A DNA stretch of 64,000 nucleotides, taken from NCBI GenBank assembly GCA_023381515.1, contig JAMCQI010000049.1, positions 62,001 through 126,000 on the forward strand. The letters are read 5' to 3'. This document shows, in pieces, positions 33,434 through 42,094 of the stretch (its first letter is position 1; the number at the start of each line of letters is the position of its first letter). Below the pieces are notes generated by a model. That model saw only the letters and a program-made list of their open reading frames with translations. It had not been told where the DNA came from and searched no databases. Origin of the DNA: Chloroflexota bacterium. GTDB lineage: Bacteria; Chloroflexota; Anaerolineae; UBA4142. The position numbers were made by a program, and so were the translations under genes.

Positions 33434-35341
33434 CTACTTTTCCCGTGCCAGCAGCGACGAGACGTATTTGAGCAATTCGTTGGCACACACCGGGCAGTAG
33501 CCCTCGCGCGAAATGAGGGTATCCACCACCTCGTTGATCCGGCGCAGTTGCTCCGGGTCGGGGTTGCGAGAGGTGACGGTCAGTTTTATGGTATCGTGAC
33601 GTTCGTCGAACAGCTGCTTCTCGATCGCCTCGCGCAGCTTGTCATGGGTGCGATAGTCAAAGTTCTCGCCGCGCCGTTCGGCCATAGCCACCTTGCGAAA
33701 GATCTCGTTGCGGAAACCGTCTTTGCCGCTCTCCGGGACCTTGACCTTGTCCTCGATCGAGCGCATCAGCTTTTCGTTCGGCGGCACCTCTTCGCCGGTA
33801 ATGGGGTCCGACAGCTTGGTGTCGTCCAGGTACGCCTCGACGTTGTCGAGATAATTCTCGAGCAGCGCATGCGCTTCCTTTTCAAACGAGACAAAGAATG
33901 CTTTCTGAACGTCCGTCCGCGCGATCTCGTCGTACTCTTTGCGCGCGTCCGCGATCAAGTTAATGTAGCGTTCCCGTTGAGTTTTCGTTAAGCCACTGTG
34001 TCCCTCGACGCCCTCTTTGATCACCCGGAGCGCGTCGATAGGATTGACGCAAGTGGTGCTCGGGCGCGTGAACGCCGCGCTGATCCGGTTGATGATGAAC
34101 CGCGGAGAGATGCCGTCCATGCCCTCCCGCTCGGTCTGTTCCTTGATCTGCTTGATGTCCTTGCGGTGATACCCTTCCACGTCAGAGCCATCATATAGTT
34201 TCATCTTGGCGGCGAGGGAGAGCCCCCTTGCCTTCGGCTCTTCCAGTCGCGTGAGCACCGCGAACATCGACGCCACGTTCAGCGTGTGCGGGGCAATGTG
34301 GATGCCGCCTATGTTCGACTGCCGCAACAGCTTTTCGTAGATCTTTTCCTCCGCCGTCACCCGCAAATTGTACGGCATCCGCACCACGATCATGCGGTCT
34401 TGCAGCGCCTCCGACTTCTTGTCCGCCATAAACGCATTGAATTCCGTCTCGTTCGTGTGCGCCACCACCACTTCGTCCGCATAAATCAGCGGGAATCGCC
34501 CCGTCTTGATATTCTTCTCCTGCGAAAGCGTCAACAATACATACAGAAATCGCTCGTCCGCCTTCAGCATCTCGATGAATTCCATCAGCCCCCGGTTCGC
34601 CACGTTCAGTTCCCCGTCAAACCGGTACGCCCGCGGGTCCGATTCCGCCCCATACTCCCCAATCGTCGACAGGTCGATCGACCCCACCAACTCCGTGATG
34701 TCCTGCGATTTGGGGTCCGCCGGCACGAACGTCCCGATCCCCATCCGCTCTCGTTCCGAGAAAAATACCCGCTTCACCGGAACCGCATAAATGTCGCCCT
34801 TGTACTTGTCCTTCACATTCAGCGCACAGCGCGGGCAGAGCTCACCCTCAATGTGCACCTTGTACTCGCTGAGAAAATCTGCCCGCAGCGAGTGCGGAAC
34901 CAGGTGCAGCGGGTCCTCGTGCATCGGGCAGTCGGCTATCGCATAGACCGCTCCTTCTGGCGTGCGCGTATAGTCCTCCAGGCCGCGTTTGAGCAGAATC
35001 ACAAACTGGCTCTTGCCCGAGGAGGGCGGGCCGTACAGCATCAGGATGCGGCGCCCCACATCCGACCCGAGCGCCGCCGCCTTAAAGTATTCCATGATCT
35101 GCGCCAGCGCCTCGTCAATGCCAAAAAGGTCATTTTGGAAAAAGAGGTACTTTTCAGTCCCCAAGACGGGGTCGGTCTCGACTCCATGCGAGCGAACCAT
35201 GTCGAAAATCCGCGAGTGCGCGAACTGGGCCGTGCATGGATTAGCGCGGACAATCGAGAGATAATCGCGGAACGTCCCTTGCCATTCCTCAGCCTTGGCG
35301 CGCGAAGCGTAGGCGTCAAGTTTCCCAAAAACGTCGCTCAT
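33434..35341 (-). CDS. prkA: PrkA/YeaG-family AAA+ serine protein kinase
   Basis: A 635-residue protein. MSDVFGKLDAYASRAKAEEW is the start, supported by GGGGGAAG; the frame runs upstream to 35539 through the leader. The AAA+ domain has Walker A LYGPPSSGKSQFV and family landmarks SRIFDMVRSHG, NRGLMEFIEMLKADERFLY and DEVVVAHTNETEFNAF. The C-terminal kinase-like region ends with INEVVDTLISREGYCPVCANELL. PrkA homologues phosphorylate proteins or act as proteases in stress responses; which activity applies here is not visible. It is first gene of the prkA-yhbH-spoVR operon. Confidence 0.96.
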   Translation of the reverse strand: MSDVFGKLDAYASRAKAEEWQGTFRDYLSIVRANPCTAQFAHSRIFDMVRSHGVETDPVLGTEKYLFFQNDLFGIDEALAQIMEYFKAAALGSDVGRRILMLYGPPSSGKSQFVILLKRGLEDYTRTPEGAVYAIADCPMHEDPLHLVPHSLRADFLSEYKVHIEGELCPRCALNVKDKYKGDIYAVPVKRVFFSERERMGIGTFVPADPKSQDITELVGSIDLSTIGEYGAESDPRAYRFDGELNVANRGLMEFIEMLKADERFLYVLLTLSQEKNIKTGRFPLIYADEVVVAHTNETEFNAFMADKKSEALQDRMIVVRMPYNLRVTAEEKIYEKLLRQSNIGGIHIAPHTLNVASMFAVLTRLEEPKARGLSLAAKMKLYDGSDVEGYHRKDIKQIKEQTEREGMDGISPRFIINRISAAFTRPSTTCVNPIDALRVIKEGVEGHSGLTKTQRERYINLIADARKEYDEIARTDVQKAFFVSFEKEAHALLENYLDNVEAYLDDTKLSDPITGEEVPPNEKLMRSIEDKVKVPESGKDGFRNEIFRKVAMAERRGENFDYRTHDKLREAIEKQLFDERHDTIKLTVTSRNPDPEQLRRINEVVDTLISREGYCPVCANELLKYVSSLLAREK

Positions 35342-35434
35342 ACTTCCCCCACCAGTGCAACAGCAAGTCACAGAATCGAATCCAGACCCCACAGATTGAT
35401 CCATGGGGCGTTCTCTTAGTCGTGTGTGAGACTT

Positions 35435-35474
35435 GCAAACAAAAACCCGCCCTGAGACATACCCCTGGGCGGGT
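35435..35474 (-). terminator. Intrinsic terminator inside the prkA leader (attenuator candidate)
   Basis: On the minus strand ACCCGCCC (complement of 35467-35474) pairs with GGGCGGGT (complement of 35445-35452) across a 14-nt loop, followed by TTTTTGTTTG. It lies about 100 nt upstream of the prkA start and about 85 nt after the predicted transcription start, with no minus-strand gene before it. An upstream hairpin, GGCC-T-AAGC...GCTTATGGCC, precedes it. Confidence 0.7.
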
Positions 35475-35557
35475 GATGATGCATGCTTCGTTGGCCATAA
35501 GCGATCCTTGCTTAGGCCGCCCCCCTCGGCACCGTACAACCGGAGAGAGGGATCTCC

Positions 35558-35595
35558 AATTTGACTGTAGCACGATTGACCACTCGAGTCAAATT
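35558..35595 (-). promoter_or_regulatory. prkA promoter bracketed by a 9-bp inverted repeat
   Basis: On the minus strand TTGACT (complement of 35587-35592), 17 nt and TACAGT (complement of 35564-35569) form a promoter. The arms AATTTGACT (35558-35566) and AGTCAAATT (35587-35595) are perfect inverted copies 20 bp apart, one over the -35 and one over the -10, and a further TTGAC lies between them. The remainder of the 613-bp gap 35342-35954 holds the leader, the terminator and the plus-strand promoter region of the glycan operon. Confidence 0.6.
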
Positions 35596-35657
35596 TCCAT
35601 AAGAGGTCGTGGGGTCCTTTTTATTAGGTCATATTTCCCATTGGATTTTCTTCCCTT

Positions 35658-35686
35658 TTGTTGTAAGCTGAGTGCAATGATTTAAT
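35658..35686 (+). promoter_or_regulatory. Promoter candidate for the glycan operon
   Basis: TTGTTG (35658-35663), 17 nt, TTTAAT (35681-35686). An inverted pair AATTAACTA (35684-35692) and TAGTTAATT (35763-35771) follows in the leader. The first gene starts at about 35955. The match is moderate and untested. Confidence 0.35.
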
Positions 35687-35954
35687 TAACTACAGGCAGA
35701 TGCAGAGCCATGCGATGGTCATGCTTCTCGTGTTCAAAGTTGCATGCGGGCGCACCGCCATCTAGTTAATTGAATAATGGTCCGGTAGACCTCCCACATT
35801 GCCGGGCCTCGCTTTTCCACTTGTTCCGTGTCCCCCAGGCCGTTACGTTGTCGAAGCTTCCACGCGCCTGCTTCCCGCAGGCTCGCGGCCAGGAGCCCTT
35901 TTTCTCACGAGCACGAGCGCGGCTCTGCATCACGCTATTGCCAAAAGAGGCAGC

Positions 35955-38471
35955 GTGAGTCAGATCTCTACGGGTCCCATCCTCAGAGCACCCTCAATTA
36001 AATACACCACCGGGCCACAGAATGTACGCCCACGCGTGAGCGGCAAGTTTACCCTTCTGGGCGATGACAAGTTGTTTCTCCGCGGGGTGACCTACGGCCC
36101 GTTTCGCCGGGACGAGCAGGGCAGCGAATATCACACACCGGAGAGCGCCGCTCAAGATCTAGCCTTGATGGCCTCCCACGGGATCAACACTCTACGTACT
36201 TATACGGTCCCTCCTGTCTGGCTGCTCGATCTCGCCGCAGAGCACGGACTGCATGTTCTCGTCGGCCTGCCGTGGGAGCAACATATCGCCTTCCTCGACG
36301 ATCCGCAGCGCACGCACGCGATCCAAGAGCGGGTGCGGGCGGGCGCACGTGCATGTGCCGGTCATCCAGCTCTTCTCGGTTTCACCGTCGGGAACGAGAT
36401 ACCGGCTTCCATCGTGCGTTGGTACGGCCCGCGCCAGATTGAGCAGTTCCTCGAGCGCCTCTACGATGTTGCCAAGAGTGAGGACCCGGCGGCGCTCGTG
36501 ACGTACGTCAATTACCCCTCGACCGAATACTTGGACCTCCCGTTTCTGGACCTAGCCTGCTTTAATGTCTTTCTCGAATCCACGCGGCAATTGGCCAATT
36601 ACCTCGCACGTCTGCAAAACATCGCGGGCGAGCGGCCTCTCGTCATTACCGAAATCGGTCTGGACAGCCGACGGAATGGGCAAGCGACCCAGGCGCGCAT
36701 GCTCGAGTGGCAGATTGACAGCGTGTTCGCGGCTGGGTGCGCCGGGACGTACGTATTTGCATGGACCGACGAATGGCACCGCGGCGGCCACGAGATTCTC
36801 GATTGGGACTTTGGCCTCACAGACCGGCAGAGGCGGCCCAAGCCCGCGTTGGCGAGCGTCCAAAAGGCATTTGCTGCCGCGCCATTCCCCCGGTATGAGC
36901 AGTGGCCCCGCATCTCGGTCATTATCTGCAGCTATAACGGGTCTCGCACCATTCGTGAGTGCTGCGAAGGTCTCTTGAGAGTTCATTATCCCGATTGGGA
37001 AGTGATCGTGGTGGACGATGGCTCAAAGGACCAGACGGCCGCGATTGCCGCGGAATACGGCTTTACCGTCCTCCGCATCACGAACCACGGTCTTGGCTAC
37101 GCCCGGAATGTGGGATTGCTTGCCGCTACGGGGGAAATCGTCGCGTATATTGACGACGACGTCCGACCCGACCCAGATTGGCTGACCCTTCTCGCGCACA
37201 CATTCATGACAACCCATCACGCCGCGGTCGGCGGGCCGAACTTTGCTCCGCCGGAAGATGGTCCTATAGCTGAATGTGTATCGCACTCTCCTGGCAACCC
37301 GGTCCAGGTACTTGTATCCGATGAAGAAGCGGAACACATCCCGGGCTGCAATCTAGCCATTCGCAAGTCCTCCTTGGAGGCCATCGGTGGATTTGATCCT
37401 CGGTTCCGCGTGGCCGGCGACGATGTGGATGTCTGCTGGCGTCTGAGGGAGCGCGGCTGGACCTTGGGCTTTAATCCGGCTGCATTTGTTTGGCATCACC
37501 GGCGCAACTCGATCCGAGCGTATTGGAGGCAACAAGAGGGGTATGGTAGAGCCGAGGCCCTACTCGAGCGCAAGTGGCCGCACAAATGCAACGCGGCAGG
37601 TAATTTTTCCTGGTCGGGACGCGTGTATGGCAAGGGCTTGCCCGAGTCACTCGTGCGATCGCACAAGCGCATCTTTTACGGCACTTTTGGAAGTGCTCTG
37701 TTCCAGTCCGTCTACGAACCGAGCGCGGAAGGCTTTTGGTGGCTTTTGCTTTTACCTGAATGGTATCTCGTCATTTCGGCACTTGCCGTTCCCTCGCTCC
37801 TGGGTTGGGCTTGGCCGCCTCTGTTCTTGTTTCTGATTCCTAGCGCCGCCGCATCCGGTCTCCTGCTGGCGCAAGCGGCCCGCGCCGCCGCGCGCGCGCC
37901 TCTGGCCCATGTTCATTTGGCGCGCCGGGCACGCGTCAAGCGCCGCGCGCTGATTTTCGCACTCCATATGCTCCAACCTCTCGCCCGCCTCGTCGGCCGG
38001 CGCTGGGACGGATTCAGATTCACGCGTCTTTCGATGCGTGCGCTGACGCTGCCGCGGCCGCGCACTTTTTCGCTGTGGCGCGAGCACTGGCGGTCGAGTC
38101 AGGAACAGCTCGAGCAAATCGAGTCGACGCTTCGTCGCTCGGGCACGCTCGTCATACGCGGCGGCAACTTTGATCGCTGGGACCTCGAAGCGCGCCTGGG
38201 GCAACTCAGCCGCGTCCGGCTGCTCCTCGCCGTCGAGGAGCATGGCGCCGGCCGCCAGCTTGTACGCGTGTCCGCCGCCCCGCGCTGGTCGGTCAGCGGG
38301 CGAGGCGCTATTGTCATGTTCGAGTCGCTCGCCGCCGCGGCGGCTCTCAGCGGCCAACTGCTCGTTTGTGCTCTACTGTCACTTGTCGCGTCCTTGCTGA
38401 TCGTGCGCTCGGTCGTCGAGTCCGCGACGGTGATGGAGGCCGTGACCCAAACTATCGAAAGGATAGGATAA
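35955..38471 (+). CDS. Glycoside-hydrolase-like TIM barrel fused to a membrane GT2 glycosyltransferase
   Basis: An 838-residue protein from GTG 35955 (AGAGG 4 nt upstream; the frame is open to 35799). Residues about 30-310 form a GH2/GH5-like catalytic barrel: KLFLRGVTYGPFRRDE, LGFTVGNEIP with a candidate acid/base Glu near 147, and LVITEIGLDSR with a candidate nucleophile Glu near 232. Residues about 318-560 are a GT2 domain: ISVIICSYNGSRTI, VVDDGSKDQT, YIDDDVRPDPDW and GGFDPRFRVAGDDVDVCWRL. Two hydrophobic segments (about 592-640) and a terminal helix (about 790-825) anchor it. Such a joined glycanase and glycan-adding enzyme suggests chain remodelling during synthesis. Substrate unknown. 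First gene of the operon. Confidence 0.88.
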   Translation: MSQISTGPILRAPSIKYTTGPQNVRPRVSGKFTLLGDDKLFLRGVTYGPFRRDEQGSEYHTPESAAQDLALMASHGINTLRTYTVPPVWLLDLAAEHGLHVLVGLPWEQHIAFLDDPQRTHAIQERVRAGARACAGHPALLGFTVGNEIPASIVRWYGPRQIEQFLERLYDVAKSEDPAALVTYVNYPSTEYLDLPFLDLACFNVFLESTRQLANYLARLQNIAGERPLVITEIGLDSRRNGQATQARMLEWQIDSVFAAGCAGTYVFAWTDEWHRGGHEILDWDFGLTDRQRRPKPALASVQKAFAAAPFPRYEQWPRISVIICSYNGSRTIRECCEGLLRVHYPDWEVIVVDDGSKDQTAAIAAEYGFTVLRITNHGLGYARNVGLLAATGEIVAYIDDDVRPDPDWLTLLAHTFMTTHHAAVGGPNFAPPEDGPIAECVSHSPGNPVQVLVSDEEAEHIPGCNLAIRKSSLEAIGGFDPRFRVAGDDVDVCWRLRERGWTLGFNPAAFVWHHRRNSIRAYWRQQEGYGRAEALLERKWPHKCNAAGNFSWSGRVYGKGLPESLVRSHKRIFYGTFGSALFQSVYEPSAEGFWWLLLLPEWYLVISALAVPSLLGWAWPPLFLFLIPSAAASGLLLAQAARAAARAPLAHVHLARRARVKRRALIFALHMLQPLARLVGRRWDGFRFTRLSMRALTLPRPRTFSLWREHWRSSQEQLEQIESTLRRSGTLVIRGGNFDRWDLEARLGQLSRVRLLLAVEEHGAGRQLVRVSAAPRWSVSGRGAIVMFESLAAAAALSGQLLVCALLSLVASLLIVRSVVESATVMEAVTQTIERIG

Positions 38472-38521
38472 ACGCAGGCCGGATTTGACCAGCCCCTCGT
38501 GCGAAAAGCGACCTATTTCAC

Positions 38522-41500
38522 ATGCATCACCTGAGACGAGTTCTGCCCTATGTGCGCCCTTACTGGCAAGTCGCCGCGGCCTCCGTGACTTTTACCGTCC
38601 TGGCCGCGCTGATCGGCCTCTTGGCTCCCTGGCCGCTCACGATCCTGATCGACAACGTGTTGGGGAATAACCCGCTGCCGGTTCGCCTGCAGCCTCTCTT
38701 TGGAGCCCGGACGCCCGATCGAGTCGCGCTGCTTCTCCTTGCCGTGCTGAGCGGGCTCGTCATCACCTTGCTTGGCGGAGGTCTCAACGTACTCTCCGAA
38801 TACGTCAACACCTGGCTCGAACAGCGCATCGTCCTCGACTTTCGCTGCGACCTGTTCAAGCACGCGGAGCGCCTCTCAGTAGCCCATGCGGACCGCGTCA
38901 GTTCCATGCGCTTGATGTACGGGATCAACTTTGAGGCCGCTTCCTCGGGCAGTTTGATTATGGCGCTGCAACCGCTCGTCCAGAGCGGGCTCACCTTGAT
39001 TGGCATGACCTGGATTTCGTTCCAAATCGATCCCATGCTGGCATTGCTTTCTCTCACCGTCGTCCCGTTCCTTTACTATTCGGTGGGCTATTATAGCAAA
39101 CATATCCAGTCTCGCCTGCTATACGTCAAGGGGATGGAGGCCGACTCACTCTCGATCGTACACGAGGCGATGCAGATGCTGCGGGTCGTGGTGGCGTTCG
39201 GACGCGAGCATTTCGAATACTCTCGCTTTCGCCATCAAGGAGGGCGCACGATCGACGCTCGAGTCAAGGTCACCGTCCAACAGACGCTCTTCTCTCTGGT
39301 CATCAACATGACGACGGCCACTGGTACAGCCCTGGTCCTTGGCTTGGGCGCCTATCACGCCCTCCAGGGTCAGCTGACCGCCGGAGAGTTATTGGTCGTC
39401 ATGTCCTACATCGGCTCCGTCTACAAGCCTCTCGAAGCCATCAGTTACACGATTGGCTCGCTGCAAGACAAATTCACCGGCCTCACCATGGCCTTTAGCG
39501 TCTTGGATACGGTGCCTGAAATCCAGCAAGCGCCGGATGCCATTCGGGTTGGCCGCGCTCAAGGCAATATCACCTTCCAGCAGGTTTGCTTTAACTATCC
39601 GGGGCGCCACGACACGCTCAAGGATATTTCATTCGAAACGACTGCAGGGCAGGTCATCGCGCTCGTCGGCCCAACAGGAGCCGGCAAGACCACCTTGATG
39701 AGCCTGATCCCCCGTTTCTACGACCCGGCGAGCGGCTGTGTGCGCCTTGACGGGATCGACCTCCGTCAGTTGACGCTCGAATCTTTGCGCAACCAGATTA
39801 GCATCGTGCTGCAAGAACCCGTTCTCTTTTCCGGGAGCATTGCCGACAATATCCGATACGGCCGGCTCGATGCCACCGAGGATGAGATTGTGGAAGCGGC
39901 GAAGGCGGCCAACGCCCACGAGTTCATCATGCGCTTGCCGAACGGATACCGATCGACCGTGGGCGAGCGGGGCGTGCAGCTGTCTGGAGGCGAACGGCAG
40001 CGAATCTGTGTCGCACGCGCGTTCATCAAGAACGCGCCCATTTTGATTCTCGACGAGCCGACTTCCTCGATCGACTCCAAGACTGAGGCGGTGATCCTGG
40101 ACGCCCTCGATCGGTTGATGGCCGGCCGCACGACTTTTATGATCGCTCATCGTCTTTCGACCATTCGCCACGCGGATCTCATCCTCGTCCTAAATGAAGG
40201 CAAACTGGTGGGAAAGGGAACACACGAAGAGTTGCTACAGAACAACGAGCTCTACAGGCAATTGCACGAGATCCAAGCGGGCCAGACCCGCAGAAGGCAC
40301 CGTTTGCTGCCGATGCTGGAGGAATCCTCCCCTCCCGCGCAGATTCCCGCTGTTCCTCCGGCCGAGCCTCCTGAACGCAGTGCGGAGCCCCAGCGAGAGG
40401 CCCGTATGGCAGCCACGCCGACAGTTCCTCTCAAAAAGATCGTGATCCTGGGAATGATGAGCCGCCATCCTGAGCCGGGCGTGGTTTGGCAAACGCTCCA
40501 TTATGTCATCGGCTTGCAGCGGTTGGGCTACGACGTCTATTACGTCGAGGCACATGGGGTTACGCCCAACCGCCTCATTCAAGATCCATCCGAGGACAGT
40601 TCTTTCAGGGCTGCGGCTTTTATTGCCAGAATTATGCGGCGCGTTGATTTGAACGATCACTGGGCCTTTCACGCCTTGCATGCCGACGGCAAATGTTACG
40701 GCCTGAGCGAGGCCCAGCTGCAAGACCTTTATCAGTCAGCCGATCTCATCATCAATCTGCACGGGGGCACCGCTCCTCGACCGGAGCATTACAAGACGGG
40801 CCGGCTCGTATTTCTCGAAACGGACCCAGTGGAGCTGGAAATCGAGCTTTTCAACAACCGGAAGGAGACAATCGACTTTTTGGCCCCGCACAGCGCCTTT
40901 TTTACCTTTGGCGAGAACTATGGTCAGCCCGATTGTCGGCTGCCCGTGTCCGACCGCTTTGCATTCAAGCCCACTCGCCAGCCCGTGGTGCTGGACTGGT
41001 GGCAGGCTCCTAGAGTGGCGGCTGAGTTCTTTACTACGGTCGGCAACTGGCAGCAAAAAGGGCGCCATGTGGTCTATCAAGGCGAGACATATACCTGGAG
41101 TAAGCACTACGAGTTCCTGAAATTCCTAGACCTGCCGCAACATGCCCCGCAAGAGTTCGAGCTGGCGTTGAGCGGATGCTCGGACGGAGACCGCCATATG
41201 CTGGAAACTTGTGGCTGGCGCGTGATTCCAGCGGAGTCCGTCTGCACGGACCTTGATAGCTATCGCGCCTATATCCAGAGTTCGCGTGGGGAATTCACGG
41301 TGGCGAAGGACCAGAATGTGCGCCTGCGCTCGGGTTGGTTCAGCGACCGCTCCGCCACCTACCTGGCCGCGGGCAAGCCCGTCATCACTCAAGATACCGG
41401 TTTCGGCAACATTCTGCCGACGGGCGTGGGCCTGTTCGGTTTCTCCGGCATGGATGAAATTGTCAAGGCCATAGAGGCAATCAATAGCAATTACGAACGA

Positions 41501-42094
41501 CACTCGCGTGCGGCGCTTGAAATCGCACATGGCTATTTCGATCATGAGGTTGTCCTTACCCATCTGCTCTCGGAACTGGGCATGCAGCCCCAGGTACCAC
41601 GGCGGTCCTCGACCCAGCCGTCCACGCCCATTCCCGCCTGGCCGGGCCAACCTCTCGTTCCTCAAGACTGCCAGGTGCGCTTGCAAGCCGTGCTGCCGGC
41701 TGAAACGCCCGCCGGGGGCTTGATCGAGCTGGACTGCGTCATCGCCAATTTGGGGAGAGCGCCTTTGGCTACGGCCAGACCCTTCCCGATACACATTTCC
41801 TACAAATGGCTCGACCCACAGACCGGTCAGCGTCTCGCCGGAATCGAAGGGCTGCGGACCGGACTGCCGGAACCCTTGGGTCCTTTCGAGTCTCATCCGT
41901 TCCGGGTGCAGATTCAGGCACCGGAGATAACCGGAGAGTTTGCTCTTCACCTCACGCTTGTCCAGGAAAACGTGGCTTGGTTTGACGATTTGTCTCCCGA
42001 TAACGCCTCTTGCGGCTTGGTACGGGTGGGACAAGCAACTTTAGCCCGCGAACTGGCGCTTGTCATATCTGATCATGTGGAGGTTGGATCATGA
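38522..42094 (+). CDS. ABC exporter fused to a glycosyltransferase-like domain and a Wzt-C-like beta-sandwich
   Basis: A 1190-residue protein. Residues 1-310 are an exporter membrane domain with six helices. The ATPase (about 340-590) has Walker A GPTGAGKTTLMS, signature LSGGERQRICVARAF, Walker B ILILDEPTSSID and the switch His (FMIAHRLSTIRHAD). A Pro/Glu-rich linker (about 595-632) leads to a domain (about 635-1020) homologous to the proteins at 44479 and 51297, with RSGWFSDRSATYLAAGKPV. Residues about 1043-1180 form a beta-sandwich like the C-terminal domain of Wzt (IELDCVIANLGRAPL, LTLVQENVAWFDD). An in-frame ATG at 40406 with GAGAGG 5 nt upstream could also produce the distal part alone. 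It probably flips a lipid-linked glycan. Confidence 0.87.
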   Translation: MHHLRRVLPYVRPYWQVAAASVTFTVLAALIGLLAPWPLTILIDNVLGNNPLPVRLQPLFGARTPDRVALLLLAVLSGLVITLLGGGLNVLSEYVNTWLEQRIVLDFRCDLFKHAERLSVAHADRVSSMRLMYGINFEAASSGSLIMALQPLVQSGLTLIGMTWISFQIDPMLALLSLTVVPFLYYSVGYYSKHIQSRLLYVKGMEADSLSIVHEAMQMLRVVVAFGREHFEYSRFRHQGGRTIDARVKVTVQQTLFSLVINMTTATGTALVLGLGAYHALQGQLTAGELLVVMSYIGSVYKPLEAISYTIGSLQDKFTGLTMAFSVLDTVPEIQQAPDAIRVGRAQGNITFQQVCFNYPGRHDTLKDISFETTAGQVIALVGPTGAGKTTLMSLIPRFYDPASGCVRLDGIDLRQLTLESLRNQISIVLQEPVLFSGSIADNIRYGRLDATEDEIVEAAKAANAHEFIMRLPNGYRSTVGERGVQLSGGERQRICVARAFIKNAPILILDEPTSSIDSKTEAVILDALDRLMAGRTTFMIAHRLSTIRHADLILVLNEGKLVGKGTHEELLQNNELYRQLHEIQAGQTRRRHRLLPMLEESSPPAQIPAVPPAEPPERSAEPQREARMAATPTVPLKKIVILGMMSRHPEPGVVWQTLHYVIGLQRLGYDVYYVEAHGVTPNRLIQDPSEDSSFRAAAFIARIMRRVDLNDHWAFHALHADGKCYGLSEAQLQDLYQSADLIINLHGGTAPRPEHYKTGRLVFLETDPVELEIELFNNRKETIDFLAPHSAFFTFGENYGQPDCRLPVSDRFAFKPTRQPVVLDWWQAPRVAAEFFTTVGNWQQKGRHVVYQGETYTWSKHYEFLKFLDLPQHAPQEFELALSGCSDGDRHMLETCGWRVIPAESVCTDLDSYRAYIQSSRGEFTVAKDQNVRLRSGWFSDRSATYLAAGKPVITQDTGFGNILPTGVGLFGFSGMDEIVKAIEAINSNYERHSRAALEIAHGYFDHEVVLTHLLSELGMQPQVPRRSSTQPSTPIPAWPGQPLVPQDCQVRLQAVLPAETPAGGLIELDCVIANLGRAPLATARPFPIHISYKWLDPQTGQRLAGIEGLRTGLPEPLGPFESHPFRVQIQAPEITGEFALHLTLVQENVAWFDDLSPDNASCGLVRVGQATLARELALVISDHVEVGS

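Noticed and set aside
34286..35419. 377-codon plus-strand frame
   Set aside because: Antisense to prkA and to its leader; Arg/His/Leu-rich translation with no domain, while PrkA is unmistakable on the other strand.
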